DNA of 64,000 nucleotides. Source: Vibrio sp. DW001 (GTDB taxonomy: Bacteria > Pseudomonadota > Gammaproteobacteria > Enterobacterales > Vibrionaceae). The translations under genes and the position numbers were made by a program. Every line of letters starts with the position of its first letter. Within the stretch, counting starts at the first letter, position 1. This document shows, in pieces, positions 44,882 to 54,290 of this stretch. Where the stretch lies: positions 1,426,001-1,490,000 of the forward strand of contig NZ_CP091976.1 in the NCBI RefSeq assembly GCF_029016285.1, written 5' to 3'. A model generated the notes under the pieces. That model was not told where the DNA came from, did not search any database, and saw nothing but the letters and a program-made list of their open reading frames with translations.

Positions 44882-45309
44882 ATCTCACCTTCAAAAATTG
44901 TCCAATGGATACAGACAACCAACTAAATTGACGTTGGTTGTAAATGTGTAGAACGCCAAGAAGCACATTTATTTTCAATTGCTTCTATTTACGAATAAAA
45001 CCTTTTTTTAGTTTTCTGTTTTCGACGTGTTTAGTTCTGAATTATTTATCTCAATTGACGAAGACATACATAGATACCATATATTATTACACGATAAAAC
45101 AAAGGTATTTTATATGGACTGACCGTTAGACTTGAACTAATAGCGGATTTAAAGAAGGAAAATATGAAGTTTGGAACCTGAAGGTGCACCTATTGAAAAC
45201 GAAATGATGCACCCGTTTAAGCATAATGTAGCTGAATCGAAAGACGAGTTATATGGGATGTTCCTTGACTAAAAATAATAGAATGAAATCGGGTAATCGT
45301 TGCAAGACA
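44882..45309. other. 428-base intergenic region between MCP and usp genes
   Basis: It contains a perfect inverted repeat ACAACCAAC / GTTGGTTGT (44915-44923 and 44933-44941) just upstream of the MCP start, which may be a regulator site or leader hairpin. It also holds a short frame at 45164-45272 described separately. A T-rich block lies at 45001-45015. No other gene is visible. Confidence 0.5.
45164..45272 (+). pseudogene. Possible small gene interrupted by one-base frameshift
   Basis: An ATG at 45164 stands six bases behind a strong AAGGA site but runs only 5 codons to a TGA. Removing one T from the TTT at 45170-45172 joins it to a 33-codon frame of coding character (LEPEGAPIENEMMHPFKHNV and so on) that stops at 45272. 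It may be a decayed small gene, a sequence error, or a chance arrangement. I do not recognise the product. Confidence 0.3.
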
Positions 45310-45738
45310 CTAGGCTAACGGAACCACCAGTAACTCCACAGGAATGGATTTCATAACCTGTTTAGCCGAGGAGTTGATGTTGTGCCAGAATCCTTGATGA
45401 TGACCGCAGACAATGAGATCAATTTCGTATTCGGCAACGGCATCTTCTAGCTCTTGAGAGAGACCACCAAAACCCACCAAGGTTTGTTCAATGGGATAGG
45501 AAGTACTCTCTTTGAGCGTATTCAGCTGTGCTTTTGATTCTTGCAATATGTTGTTATTGGCGCTGTCATTCACAAACGAATGTACGATCTGATGAGTGAA
45601 GTCGTCGTCTTTCATTACGTCAATATAGATAAGTGATAGTTTGGCTTTGGTTGCTTTGGCAAGGTCAACGGCTTTGTCCACCAATAGTTGGCTATCGTCG
45701 CTTAAATCTACAGCAACAAGTATGTGGTTGTAACTCAT
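45310..45738 (-). CDS. uspA: Universal stress protein UspA-like
   Basis: This 142-residue protein begins YNHILVAVDLSDDSQLLVDKAVDLA, with LSLIYIDVMKDDDF, a central TLVGFGGLSQELEDAVAEYEIDLIVCGHHQGFWHNINSSAKQVMKSIPVELLVVPL. Residue pattern and length match E. coli UspA (144), including VVCGHHQ-type phosphate-loop and the S-S-A-x-Q that follows. UspA proteins are induced under stress and stationary phase and act as soluble dimers. A paralog of a true uspA is possible. Confidence 0.9.
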   Translation of the reverse strand: MSYNHILVAVDLSDDSQLLVDKAVDLAKATKAKLSLIYIDVMKDDDFTHQIVHSFVNDSANNNILQESKAQLNTLKESTSYPIEQTLVGFGGLSQELEDAVAEYEIDLIVCGHHQGFWHNINSSAKQVMKSIPVELLVVPLA

Positions 45739-45866
45739 TGTCTATTTTCCTCATGATTAATTTCTTTAAGTGTAGGGTGGTATTAACACTTTTTTCAATC
45801 GTCTCTTGTACAAATTGAGCGATAGATTATCCCTTGATAGAAGTGAATTTTATCAAGCCACGTTGT

Positions 45867-47369
45867 TCAAGGAGAAGGTACGAGTTCTCTATCGAATTCA
45901 AGTGCATGAGTTTCTAATATTTTATGGACGATGGCCAAATACTCATGCACGCTATCTTCATCTGCAAGAGAGGACAACTCATTGAGTGACTTGATTATTT
46001 GAACGTGTTGCTGAATATGTTCTGAGGTCATGTTTAGACCGAGTCGTTTGCTCACTTTGACCTCATTTTGAAAATGTTGTTTCATCTGTTTCTTAAACAG
46101 GCTTTTAAATTCCGTGAAGTCTTGTTGATTGTTGTGAACAGATTGAATGAGGTCGTCTAACCGTTGGTGGTCTTCATCTATTTCGTCTATTCCTATCTTA
46201 GCGATACTGTAGTTTGCTTTGGGTGTTTCGCTTGAAAAGGTGATACTGCCTCGTTGTGATTTCTTAGAACGATACATCGCATTATCGGCTTCTCTTAGCG
46301 CAATATGAGCACTCTGAGAGTTTGGTGACAACATATGTATGCCGACGCTGCAATCAACTTGTAGTACTAAACCATGCGTATTGATTGGATTCTTTATTAA
46401 TTGTTGTATCTGGTGTGCCACTTTTTGTGCATGACTTTTTGCCTCGTTTAGTGAACTGCCGGCGTTGACGATGAGTATTGCAAACTCATCACCACCTAAC
46501 CGAGCGACGACTTCATTAAATTGACATCGATGCTGTAAGCGAGAGCTGAGTTCAACAAGAACCGTGTCCCCTACATAGTGTCCAAATTGATCGTTTATCG
46601 GCTTAAACCCGTCTAAATCTAGATAGATTAAAGCACCAACATGGTTGTGTTGTATTAGCTTACCGAGTACATGTTTCAATTTGCTATCAAACATACGACG
46701 ATTGTAAATACCAGTGAGTTGGTCAGTATTGGACTCTTTTTCAAGTTTGCTTTGAATTTCTTCGGTGTAACTCAGCAATGCAAAGACACCAATAACAGTA
46801 CAGAAAGCGGGCCAAATTATTTGTGAATATATACTGGATTGAGAAAATAACTCTGGCGATATTTCCATCAATACAGAGCGACTTAAGATGACGAAGGCCA
46901 TGAATAAAAATGCGTAGCCGACGACGCTGTCGGAGGGGTACCGGACAGTTTTTAATCGCAAAAACATATAGCTGATAGAACCAAAAGCCACTGGCAGAAA
47001 TACACCGCTTATGTGCAAGTAGTAAGTGAGGTCGCTTTGTAATATGAAATAGAGTTGTGCTGCACAATTAAGGACAAAGAGTCCAACAATTAATGACCAC
47101 GGAACCTTTGTAGCTGTTCGTTTACAGGCGAAGATAACCATTGCCCAGACAAAAATGGTCGAGGCGAAAGCTGATGTGATTTCCAACACAGTGCTGACTT
47201 CAAACACGTAGATAAACCAGCTAACAAAATAAGCAAAAAACGCGATTATAAAAAACCTGATCGAGTTAGAGCGATTCTCTAATTCTTTTACCCGTGTCGC
47301 GGCAAAAGCGAATACCAAATTAATGAGGGCTACGCTAAAAAAGTAGGCTTGCTCAATCGCCATCGCCAA
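45867..47369 (-). CDS. Membrane GGDEF protein with C-terminal hemerythrin domain
   Basis: This 500-residue protein has seven or so membrane helices (about 5-205), a GGDEF diguanylate cyclase domain (about 215-375, signature RLGGDEFAIL) and a bacteriohemerythrin domain (about 393-500). The hemerythrin ligands are all visible: H401, H432, E436, H451, H455, H488 and D493. There is no RxxD product-inhibition site before the GGDEF. It would make c-di-GMP under control of O2, NO or redox at the di-iron centre. Hemerythrin-linked cyclases are known, but usually with the sensor at the N-terminus. Confidence 0.9.
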   Translation of the reverse strand: MAMAIEQAYFFSVALINLVFAFAATRVKELENRSNSIRFFIIAFFAYFVSWFIYVFEVSTVLEITSAFASTIFVWAMVIFACKRTATKVPWSLIVGLFVLNCAAQLYFILQSDLTYYLHISGVFLPVAFGSISYMFLRLKTVRYPSDSVVGYAFLFMAFVILSRSVLMEISPELFSQSSIYSQIIWPAFCTVIGVFALLSYTEEIQSKLEKESNTDQLTGIYNRRMFDSKLKHVLGKLIQHNHVGALIYLDLDGFKPINDQFGHYVGDTVLVELSSRLQHRCQFNEVVARLGGDEFAILIVNAGSSLNEAKSHAQKVAHQIQQLIKNPINTHGLVLQVDCSVGIHMLSPNSQSAHIALREADNAMYRSKKSQRGSITFSSETPKANYSIAKIGIDEIDEDHQRLDDLIQSVHNNQQDFTEFKSLFKKQMKQHFQNEVKVSKRLGLNMTSEHIQQHVQIIKSLNELSSLADEDSVHEYLAIVHKILETHALEFDRELVPSP

Positions 47370-47683
47370 AACTCCAGTTTAAATCCGATAAATATCCAAT
47401 TTTTGCCTAGCAAACATTACAGATATTTATGTTAACAAGCAATTTCATAGTCTACTGATATCATAAAGTGAGTGGTATTGAGGCGTTTTTGAGTGAAATA
47501 ACGTACTAAGGTCTTAATAGGCAGGTTTTGTGGCCTGATTTAATAGATAAAAACGACGATGTATTACTAAGAGGAGTCTTATTGGCAACGGTTTTAGATC
47601 GAATTCATGCATAACAAAAAACCAGAGGTTTTAACGTCTCTGGCTTTTATGATTTAACGAAGCGATTAACGTGTTGTTAAACG
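47370..47683. other. 314-base intergenic region with manA terminator
   Basis: No gene is seen here. Near the left it carries the promoter side of the GGDEF-hemerythrin gene; near the right (47617-47643) it carries the manA terminator. A ten-codon frame behind AAGAGGAG at about 47566-47610 is too short to support. Confidence 0.5.
47617..47643 (-). terminator. Rho-independent terminator after manA
   Basis: CCAGAG and CTCTGG form a stem with a ten-base loop, followed on the minus strand by six T residues (the AAAAAA-equivalent at 47616-47621). It is 40 bases past the manA stop. Confidence 0.82.
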
Positions 47684-48883
47684 TTAGTTAAATGCGCGAG
47701 CCACTCGGCCCTTTGAAGTGATTTGGTATTTTCCCGTATAGGCAGGAATGAACACGGACTCACCTTTGTTGAACGTTACCGACTCACCACTTAAATGAGT
47801 AAGTGTGACTTCTGCATCTAGTGCAAGCAAGATTTCAGCACTGTCGGTACGAAGCGTAAGACCAATGATATCTTCGAATACCGCGAATTTAAAATCATCG
47901 ACAGGAACCGGGTAAAAAAGTCCACCGTCTTGGTCAATTGGGTTTGCCAGTAGCGTACTCGCCTGTTTCTCTTTGAAGATAGTACATTTTACAAGCTCTT
48001 CAACGTCAATAAACTTAGGTGTTAAACCTGCGCGTAACACGTTATCTGAGTTAGCCATGATTTCTAAGCCGGTGCCTTTTAGATAAGCATGAGGAGTACA
48101 GGCATCTAAGTACATAGCTTCGCGTGGTTGCAGTGTAATAACGTTAAGCATCAATGGAGCGAATAGACCAATGTCTCCTGGATATAGTTCAGAAAGCTCT
48201 AGGATTAGACTAAACAGTGGATCGTTTTTATGTGCTTTAGCAAAAGCTAGCAGTTCAGCAACGGCTGCTTCTTTAACTTCGCCTTCTAAAGAAAGCAGTG
48301 CAGAAAAGAAGACTTCAAGGCCGACTTCATCAATAGACGCTTTGAAAGTATCAACAATACTTTGAATTGCTTGCACGTTCGTTTTATCAAATAGTGCCAC
48401 GACGTCAGCGATTTCTCTAAAACCGTTCATCGCTTGATATGATGTCAGTGCGTAAACTAACTCTGGCTTATGGTTAGGATCTTTATAGTTTCGATTACCA
48501 GCGGTGCGGGGTATACCGGCTTGCTCTTCCTTTTGGAACCCGATTTCTGCTTGCTCTTTGCTTGGGTGGACTTGGATTGAAAGCGCACTTTCTGCCGCAA
48601 GGACTTTAAATAAATAAGGAAGTTCACCAAATTGAGTATCGGTTCCTAGGGTCAAAATACCAGATTTATCTAAATTGATAAAATCGGAAAGCAATTGTTC
48701 TTCACCATTTTCAATTATCTTAGAACAACCATTAGGGTGGGCGCCCATCCAGATTTCTGCTTGAGGTTTGTTGTCCGGGTTTTCAATGTCAAATAGTTGG
48801 TTTATTGAAGTTCGGCTACCCCATGCATAGTCTTGAATAACGTTTTGCATTGGGAAAAAGCACGGATTTTTTGCCTGAGTCAT
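47684..48883 (-). CDS. manA: Mannose-6-phosphate isomerase, class I
   Basis: This 399-residue zinc enzyme has the class I pattern: QDYAWGSRTSINQLF, PQAEIWMGAHPNG, the zinc-binding SIQVHPSKEQA, and a further ligand region DPNHKPELVYALT. Later a YLDACTPHAYLKGTGLEIMANSDNVLRAGLTPKFID segment carries the active-site arginine. It interconverts mannose-6-P and fructose-6-P. It is downstream of the EIIABC gene on the same strand, with a hairpin between, which fits use of PTS-imported mannose. Confidence 0.95.
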   Translation of the reverse strand: MTQAKNPCFFPMQNVIQDYAWGSRTSINQLFDIENPDNKPQAEIWMGAHPNGCSKIIENGEEQLLSDFINLDKSGILTLGTDTQFGELPYLFKVLAAESALSIQVHPSKEQAEIGFQKEEQAGIPRTAGNRNYKDPNHKPELVYALTSYQAMNGFREIADVVALFDKTNVQAIQSIVDTFKASIDEVGLEVFFSALLSLEGEVKEAAVAELLAFAKAHKNDPLFSLILELSELYPGDIGLFAPLMLNVITLQPREAMYLDACTPHAYLKGTGLEIMANSDNVLRAGLTPKFIDVEELVKCTIFKEKQASTLLANPIDQDGGLFYPVPVDDFKFAVFEDIIGLTLRTDSAEILLALDAEVTLTHLSGESVTFNKGESVFIPAYTGKYQITSKGRVARAFN

Positions 48884-49028
48884 GATGTTCCCTTCCGAAT
48901 ATCTGGATTTAATTTGAATGGTGAAATTAAACGTAGTTTACGCTATTTTTGATTAGAAATGCAGTGATAATACGAAATAAATACATTTATAGTAGTTGTA
49001 TTGATTGGTGTCAAATTTGTATTAAAAC

Positions 49029-49055
49029 TAAACCCTCCTAATATAGGAGGGTTTA
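49029..49055 (-). terminator. Strong hairpin between PTS and manA genes
   Basis: TAAACCCTCCT and AGGAGGGTTTA form a perfect 11-bp stem with loop AATAT, 36 bases past the PTS stop. The following minus-strand bases are GTTTTAAT, a short T-tract. It may be a terminator or a partial one that sets the ratio of PTS to manA transcript. Confidence 0.75.
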
Positions 49056-49091
49056 TGAACAGATTGAAACTTTAGCGGTGATGCTTAACGA

Positions 49092-50990
49092 TTATGCTAA
49101 CGCAGTTTCAGTCTTGCCTTGACGTATTTTTTTCAATGCAATACAAACGAGCGCGGTAACAATAGAACCGACTGCCATACACATTATAGCAAGAAGGGGT
49201 TTATTCATTGCCCCTAACAAGGCAACGATTGGACCGCCGTGTGCAACGCTATTCGTAATTCCGAAGGAGAAAGCCATGACTGCAGCGACCATTGAACCAA
49301 GCACGTTCGCTGGTATTACAGACACCGGGTCTTGCGCCGCGAAAGGTATTGCCCCTTCAGAGATACCCACTAAGCCCATCGCACCGGCTGCTTTACCAGC
49401 TTCAGTTTCAGAGGCTTCGAATAGGTCCAGTTTCCGTCCAAGTACTGTGGCCAAGCCCATACCTAATGGTGCGACTGGTATCGCACAAGCCATTGCACCC
49501 ATGAACTGAGTCTGTCCGTTTGCGATCATGCCGACAGAGAATAAGAAGGCGACTTTATTGAAAGGCCCACCCATATCAAAGCCTGCCATACCCCCAAGGA
49601 CGATACCAAGCAGAACAACGTTACCTGTACTCATGCTCGTTAAAAGTGCATTCAAGCCATCCATTAAACTTGCGATTGGCGCACCAATAACAAAGATAAA
49701 TAGTGCAGAGATGAACAACGAACCAAGGATCGGAGCGATCATGATTGGAACGAGGGGTCGAATAAATTTGTGATAGTTAATACTTGTTAACCAGCGGACA
49801 AAGTAACCAACCAATAGACCAGCAATAATGGCGCCAATGAATCCGGTTCCGGCCTCTGCGCCATAGAACGAACCATTGTTGGCAATCCAGCCGCCGATTA
49901 AGCCTGGAGCAAGGCCGGGACGGTCTGCAATAGCGTAAGCAATATAACCTGCTAGAATAGGGATCATCAATGTGAACGCAACGACACCAACATCTAAAAT
50001 TTTATTCCATAGACTGCCCGCAGGAATAGCCATACCCGCTTCGGTCGGTTCACCACCAATTGCAAGTGCAAGCGCGATCAGAAGACCACCAGTAACCACA
50101 AACGGGATCATATGAGATACGCCGTTCATCAAGTAACGATATAACTCTCCGCGTGTTTTTGAAATAGAGCTAGGTGTGTCGCTGCTCTCTTTTCCGTCCG
50201 CCTTATAAGCAGGGGCATTCAGTGCTTTTGTAATTAATCCTTTTGCGTCACTAATAGGGGCTTTAACACCCGTTTCGATTAATTTTTTGCCGGCAAAACG
50301 ATTCATATCAACTTGCTTGTCGCTAGCGACAACTATCGCATCCGCCTTTTCGATCTCTTCTGATGTTGGTGAGTTTTTCACACCAATAGATCCGTTGGTT
50401 TCAACCTTAATCTCATAACCTAGCTCTGCTGCGCCTCTTTCAAGTGCTTCAGCGGCTAGATAAGTGTGCGCAACACCTGTAGGGCAACCTGTTACACCAA
50501 TGAGAAAACCTTTGTCAGTAACAGGATTGTTTCCCGCGGGCTCTACTTTTTCTAATAGCAGTTTTAACGCGTCTTTTTCTGTTTTTGCTTTAAGAAATTG
50601 CTCGATGAATCCATTCTGAATTAATTTAGATGATAGTTCAGCAAGCACTTCAATATGGTGATTAGATCCGCCGTCTGGAGAGGCGATCATAAAGAAAAGT
50701 TTAGAAGGCTTACCGTCTTCAGCGCCATAATCGATGCCTGATTTACTGACACCAATAATAACGGCGGGCTTAGTTACCGCGCTACTTTTCGCGTGTGGTA
50801 AGGCGACACCATCTTCAAACCCCGTATTTCCTAGCTCTTCACGTGCGTTGATATCGGCTAAAAACTGTTCTTTGTCGCTGATGCGTCCTTCTGCGTGTAA
50901 TACGTCAATTAACTCTACAAATACATCTTCTTTATTCGTAGCTTTAAGATCAAGACGAATCAATTTTTCATTGATTAACTCGGTGATCAT
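49092..50990 (-). CDS. PTS EIIABC, fructose/mannose family
   Basis: This 632-residue permease has, in order, EIIA (about 1-145, active His in GVALPHAKS), EIIB (about 160-260, active Cys in GVTGCPTGVAHTYLAAEALE) and EIIC (about 290-620, eight or more helices, with GFDMGGPFNKVAF and GISEGAIPFAAQDP). It imports and phosphorylates a hexose with phosphate from HPr. Fructose-family EIIABC next to manA and an AraC gene is the arrangement that in V. cholerae is thought to carry mannose; I infer mannose here. It is divergent from the AraC regulator. Confidence 0.93.
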   Translation of the reverse strand: MITELINEKLIRLDLKATNKEDVFVELIDVLHAEGRISDKEQFLADINAREELGNTGFEDGVALPHAKSSAVTKPAVIIGVSKSGIDYGAEDGKPSKLFFMIASPDGGSNHHIEVLAELSSKLIQNGFIEQFLKAKTEKDALKLLLEKVEPAGNNPVTDKGFLIGVTGCPTGVAHTYLAAEALERGAAELGYEIKVETNGSIGVKNSPTSEEIEKADAIVVASDKQVDMNRFAGKKLIETGVKAPISDAKGLITKALNAPAYKADGKESSDTPSSISKTRGELYRYLMNGVSHMIPFVVTGGLLIALALAIGGEPTEAGMAIPAGSLWNKILDVGVVAFTLMIPILAGYIAYAIADRPGLAPGLIGGWIANNGSFYGAEAGTGFIGAIIAGLLVGYFVRWLTSINYHKFIRPLVPIMIAPILGSLFISALFIFVIGAPIASLMDGLNALLTSMSTGNVVLLGIVLGGMAGFDMGGPFNKVAFLFSVGMIANGQTQFMGAMACAIPVAPLGMGLATVLGRKLDLFEASETEAGKAAGAMGLVGISEGAIPFAAQDPVSVIPANVLGSMVAAVMAFSFGITNSVAHGGPIVALLGAMNKPLLAIMCMAVGSIVTALVCIALKKIRQGKTETALA

Positions 50991-51006
50991 AATATTGTCT
51001 CCATGA

Positions 51007-51366
51007 TTGTCGCTATTAAGTGTTTACCCGGTTTGTTATCACTATTTTCGTAGAATTCCGTCGATTCGGATAGTGTACGAGGAAGACATTTACTGGATTA
51101 TTGTAACCGACTAAAATTAGTGTGAACTAGAGCGTGAAATAAGTATCTTCATTTAACTGAAAAATATTCGACATATATTTATTAATATCAATTGTTTATA
51201 AAAATAATATGATAAATACTATTGTTAATAAAATGTACGTTTTCTTTCTTTATATTGAGTTCTGGATTAAAGTGACTTGATATAAGGCAAGAGAAACGTG
51301 CGTAGGTTCACGAAATTGTCGCGTTTTTAATCGTTTTTGCTGGATCACTATTTCATTGAGGTTGTT
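51007..51366. other. 360-base divergent promoter region, PTS and AraC genes
   Basis: This gene-free region is very AT-rich at 51180-51240. A half TGTGA-N-type motif lies at about 51121, but I see no complete CRP site. It should carry the promoters of the EIIABC gene and of the AraC gene; a regulator site is expected though not evident by eye. Confidence 0.45.
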
Positions 51367-52212
51367 ATGAGCGCGGTTTTTCACAGTTTAATAGAAACGC
51401 TGCTGTCTGAGCGTGAAAGCTTCAATCGAATATGGTTTGCGACCGATAATTTGACGCCTCCACAGTTTAGTTATCAGGTGAACTTTCCAAGGCTTGAGTT
51501 AGTGCTAAGTGGAGAATATGTCAATCAAATCGAAGACCCTGTTCAAGGCATCGTCAACGTTAAAGTGCTAGCGGGCGATGCTCTTTACATACCACCGAAC
51601 TGTTGGAATAAACCCGATTGGGATACGGACTGTTCAGTACTGAGTTTGTTGTTTGGTCGTCGCCAACTTGGGTTTAGTCTGGTCAGCAAAAATAAGAACG
51701 AAACGGGCTTTTTTGATGTACAGAAACACAGCATTCAGACGCGCACAGGCCATGCGATAGACCATATTCTAGAGGCGTTAAACGCGTTAGGGCGCGAGCC
51801 TAGGAAGAGCCCAATGGATGAACACCTTCTTACGGCGTTAATGAGCTATGCGCAGACCATGATCTCTGACCCTGCGCACACTGAAAAGAAACGAGGCGAG
51901 GATATGTATCAGGGGATATGTATCTATATTCAAGAGAACTTTCATCGTACGATTACTCGCTCCAGTATCGCGGAACGATTCAATATTTCCCCTAATCACC
52001 TTTCTAGATTGTTTCGCCAACAAGGGCATATGACATTGGCCGATTACATAACGTGGGTTAGAGTCGATCGGGCTAAATTCATGCTACGGCGATACGACTT
52101 TCGATTAGCAGAGGTGGCGACGCGATGTGGCTTTCAAGATGTGAATTACTTTTTTCGTGTATTCAAAAATAAAACTGGCCATACCCCAAGCGAATACCGA
52201 GGTATGGGGTAA
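51367..52212 (+). CDS. AraC-family regulator with cupin-like domain
   Basis: This 281-residue regulator has an N-terminal cupin-like sugar-sensing domain (about 10-150: FPRLELVLSGEYVNQI, ALYIPPNCWNKPDWDTD) and a C-terminal AraC HTH pair (about 185-275: ITRSSIAERFNISPNHLSRLFRQQG and LAEVATRCGFQDVNYFFRVFKNKTGHTPSEYR). The ATG at 51367 has GAGG upstream. It is divergent from the fructose/mannose-family EIIABC and very likely activates it in response to the sugar. A ten-codon TTG extension exists but is not preferred. Confidence 0.9.
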   Translation: MSAVFHSLIETLLSERESFNRIWFATDNLTPPQFSYQVNFPRLELVLSGEYVNQIEDPVQGIVNVKVLAGDALYIPPNCWNKPDWDTDCSVLSLLFGRRQLGFSLVSKNKNETGFFDVQKHSIQTRTGHAIDHILEALNALGREPRKSPMDEHLLTALMSYAQTMISDPAHTEKKRGEDMYQGICIYIQENFHRTITRSSIAERFNISPNHLSRLFRQQGHMTLADYITWVRVDRAKFMLRRYDFRLAEVATRCGFQDVNYFFRVFKNKTGHTPSEYRGMG

Positions 52213-52231
52213 GTTCAATAGACACTAGTCA

Positions 52232-53149
52232 TTAATAATGTAATGCCTGAAATAGGCCGTTGCATTTGGCGATCAGATGCTCTCGAAGCGCCTGGATGGT
52301 TGGGTTGAGTTGTTTTCGATCCGCGCAAATCATGTTGAGTGGCGTTGGTGAACCTTGCCAATCCTGACACAAACGAACTAAATGGCCGCTTTGTAAGTCC
52401 TCACTAATGTCGATGATGGATTTAAAGGCAATGCCTTTTCCTGCTCGCGCCCATCGATGAACCGCGTCACCATCATTGGTCATCAGATTCCCCGACACGG
52501 TAACTGACTCCTCCAGCCCATCTTTGATGAGACGCCAACGAGTATGAAGAGCATCATCCAGAGAAAAACAGAGGCAATTGTGGTGCTTAAGTTGGTGAGG
52601 TAAAATGGGTTCGCCAAACGTGTCGATATACTCAGGTGAAGCGCAGAGAATACGAAAATTCTTTCGTGCAATGGGTAACGCAACCACACTAGAGTCTTTT
52701 GGGTGACCAAACCTCAAAGCAACGTCGACAGGTTGGCTATAAAGGTCGGCGAAACTATCTGACAGTTGAATGCGCATGGTGATTTTGGGGTGTTTTTGCA
52801 TGAACTCATCTAACCAGGGCAATATTATATTTCGACCCGTGTCAGATGGCATAGAGAGTTGCAAAAGGCCACTAAGCTCAGATTGGCCATTCTGTATTTG
52901 TGAATAGCTGTCGTCAATCAATGTGAGAGCCTGTTGGCAGCTCGCAAGAAATAACTCTCCTTGTTGAGTCAATCTCAGCCTGCGTGTTGATCGAATAAAC
53001 AGAGAGCAGCCAATGTCAGCCTCTAGTCTTTTGATACAAGCGCTTACTGCAGCAGGTGTCAGGTCCATATTTCGTGCCGCTTCAGATAGATTGTTGAGTC
53101 TGGCCGCTTCTATAAATATTCTAAAATCATGAAGAGCTTTCATTTTCAA
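52232..53149 (-). CDS. LysR-family regulator divergent from oxidoreductase
   Basis: This 305-residue LysR protein has an N-terminal winged helix (LHDFRIFIEAARLNNLSEAARNMDLTPAAVSACIKRLEADIGCSLF, about 5-50) and a two-lobe effector domain of the CrgA-like type (RFGHPKDSSVVALPIARKNFRILCAS). It is divergent from a quinone-oxidoreductase-like gene with 122 bases between starts. Control of that gene is the usual inference. No clear perfect operator is seen between them. Confidence 0.88.
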   Translation of the reverse strand: MKMKALHDFRIFIEAARLNNLSEAARNMDLTPAAVSACIKRLEADIGCSLFIRSTRRLRLTQQGELFLASCQQALTLIDDSYSQIQNGQSELSGLLQLSMPSDTGRNIILPWLDEFMQKHPKITMRIQLSDSFADLYSQPVDVALRFGHPKDSSVVALPIARKNFRILCASPEYIDTFGEPILPHQLKHHNCLCFSLDDALHTRWRLIKDGLEESVTVSGNLMTNDGDAVHRWARAGKGIAFKSIIDISEDLQSGHLVRLCQDWQGSPTPLNMICADRKQLNPTIQALREHLIAKCNGLFQALHY

Positions 53150-53271
53150 ATTTTTTTTGAAATAGATGTTAATAGACTCTAGTTTTTCAAACGTTTGATG
53201 TCAAATAAACTAGGATTACTTAAGTTACTCGTAAGTGAGTGTCTATTTTCACTACAACGTTCGGAGCCACA

Positions 53272-54285
53272 ATGAAAGCTATCGGTTATCAACACGCGTC
53301 ACCTATTGATCAAGCAGACGCGTTGCAAGATATTGAGTTACCAATGCCCACGGCAACAGGACACGATGTTCTTGTTGAGGTGAAGGCAGTCTCCGTCAAT
53401 CCAGTTGACGCGAAGGTGCGTAATAACGCGTCTGCGGAAAAGGATGAGTGGAAAGTTCTTGGTTGGGATGCGACAGGCGTGGTTAAAACCGTGGGTCCGG
53501 ATGTGACGTTATTCAAGGTAGGGGACAAGGTTTGGTACGCTGGTGATATCTCACGCTCAGGGAGCAACGCTCAATTTCAGTTGGTTGATGAACGTATTGT
53601 CGGCCGTATGCCGCAAAGCCTGTCATATTCTGATGCAGCAGCTTTGCCATTAACATCCATTACCGCATGGGAGATGTTGTTTGAGCGCCTTGAGGTCGAA
53701 GTGGGTAAAAAAACCAACGATAAGTCGATTATGATTATCGGTGCTGCTGGCGGTGTAGGCTCTATCATGGTTCAACTTGCTAAGCGCCTTACTGGCTTGA
53801 CCATAATTGGTACGGCTTCTCGCCCTGAAACCAAAGAGTGGTTAGAGGAACTTGGCACGCATCATGTCATCGACCATAGCAAGCCCCTTAGCCAAGAGCT
53901 CAAGAAGATAGGATTCGATAACGTCGATTATGTGGTTAGTTTAAATAACACCGATCAACATTATGGTGAAATAGTCGAATCATTGGCACCACAAGGTAAG
54001 TTTGGCTTGATTGATGATCCCGCATCGCTCGATGTGTTGGCATTAAAACGTAAGAGTATTTCATTACACTGGGAGTTAATGTTTACTCGTTCACTTTTTA
54101 AAACCGACGATATGCAGGCACAACATGACTTGCTCAACGAGGTTTCTGAGTTGATTGATGAAGGCTTACTTAAAACCACAGTGGGTAACCACTTCGGCAC
54201 CATCAATGCAAAAAACATCATTAAGGCTCATGGATTGCTAGAGTCGCAAAAAGCGAAGGGAAAAATCGTATTAGAAGGCTTTTAG
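53272..54285 (+). CDS. MDR-family zinc-type alcohol dehydrogenase-like (quinone oxidoreductase)
   Basis: This 337-residue protein starts MKAIGYQHASPIDQADALQD and has a GroES-like part with VEVKAVSVNPVDAKVR. An NADPH-binding GAAGGVGSIMVQLAKRLTG motif (about 155) is in the second half. The catalytic zinc ligands are missing, as in quinone oxidoreductases and other zinc-independent MDR members. It likely reduces quinones or enones with NADPH. The ATG at 53272 has GGAG upstream; a longer GTG start at 53239 would add 11 unlikely residues. Control by the divergent LysR protein is inferred. Confidence 0.9.
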   Translation: MKAIGYQHASPIDQADALQDIELPMPTATGHDVLVEVKAVSVNPVDAKVRNNASAEKDEWKVLGWDATGVVKTVGPDVTLFKVGDKVWYAGDISRSGSNAQFQLVDERIVGRMPQSLSYSDAAALPLTSITAWEMLFERLEVEVGKKTNDKSIMIIGAAGGVGSIMVQLAKRLTGLTIIGTASRPETKEWLEELGTHHVIDHSKPLSQELKKIGFDNVDYVVSLNNTDQHYGEIVESLAPQGKFGLIDDPASLDVLALKRKSISLHWELMFTRSLFKTDDMQAQHDLLNEVSELIDEGLLKTTVGNHFGTINAKNIIKAHGLLESQKAKGKIVLEGF

Positions 54286-54290
54286 ATCGA

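Noticed and set aside
47566..47610. Ten-codon peptide behind AAGAGGAG upstream of manA terminator
   Set aside because: Too short and has no conserved features; it starts with TTG.
51110..51145. CRP site upstream of the PTS gene
   Set aside because: Only one TGTGA half is recognisable; the second half does not match TCACA.
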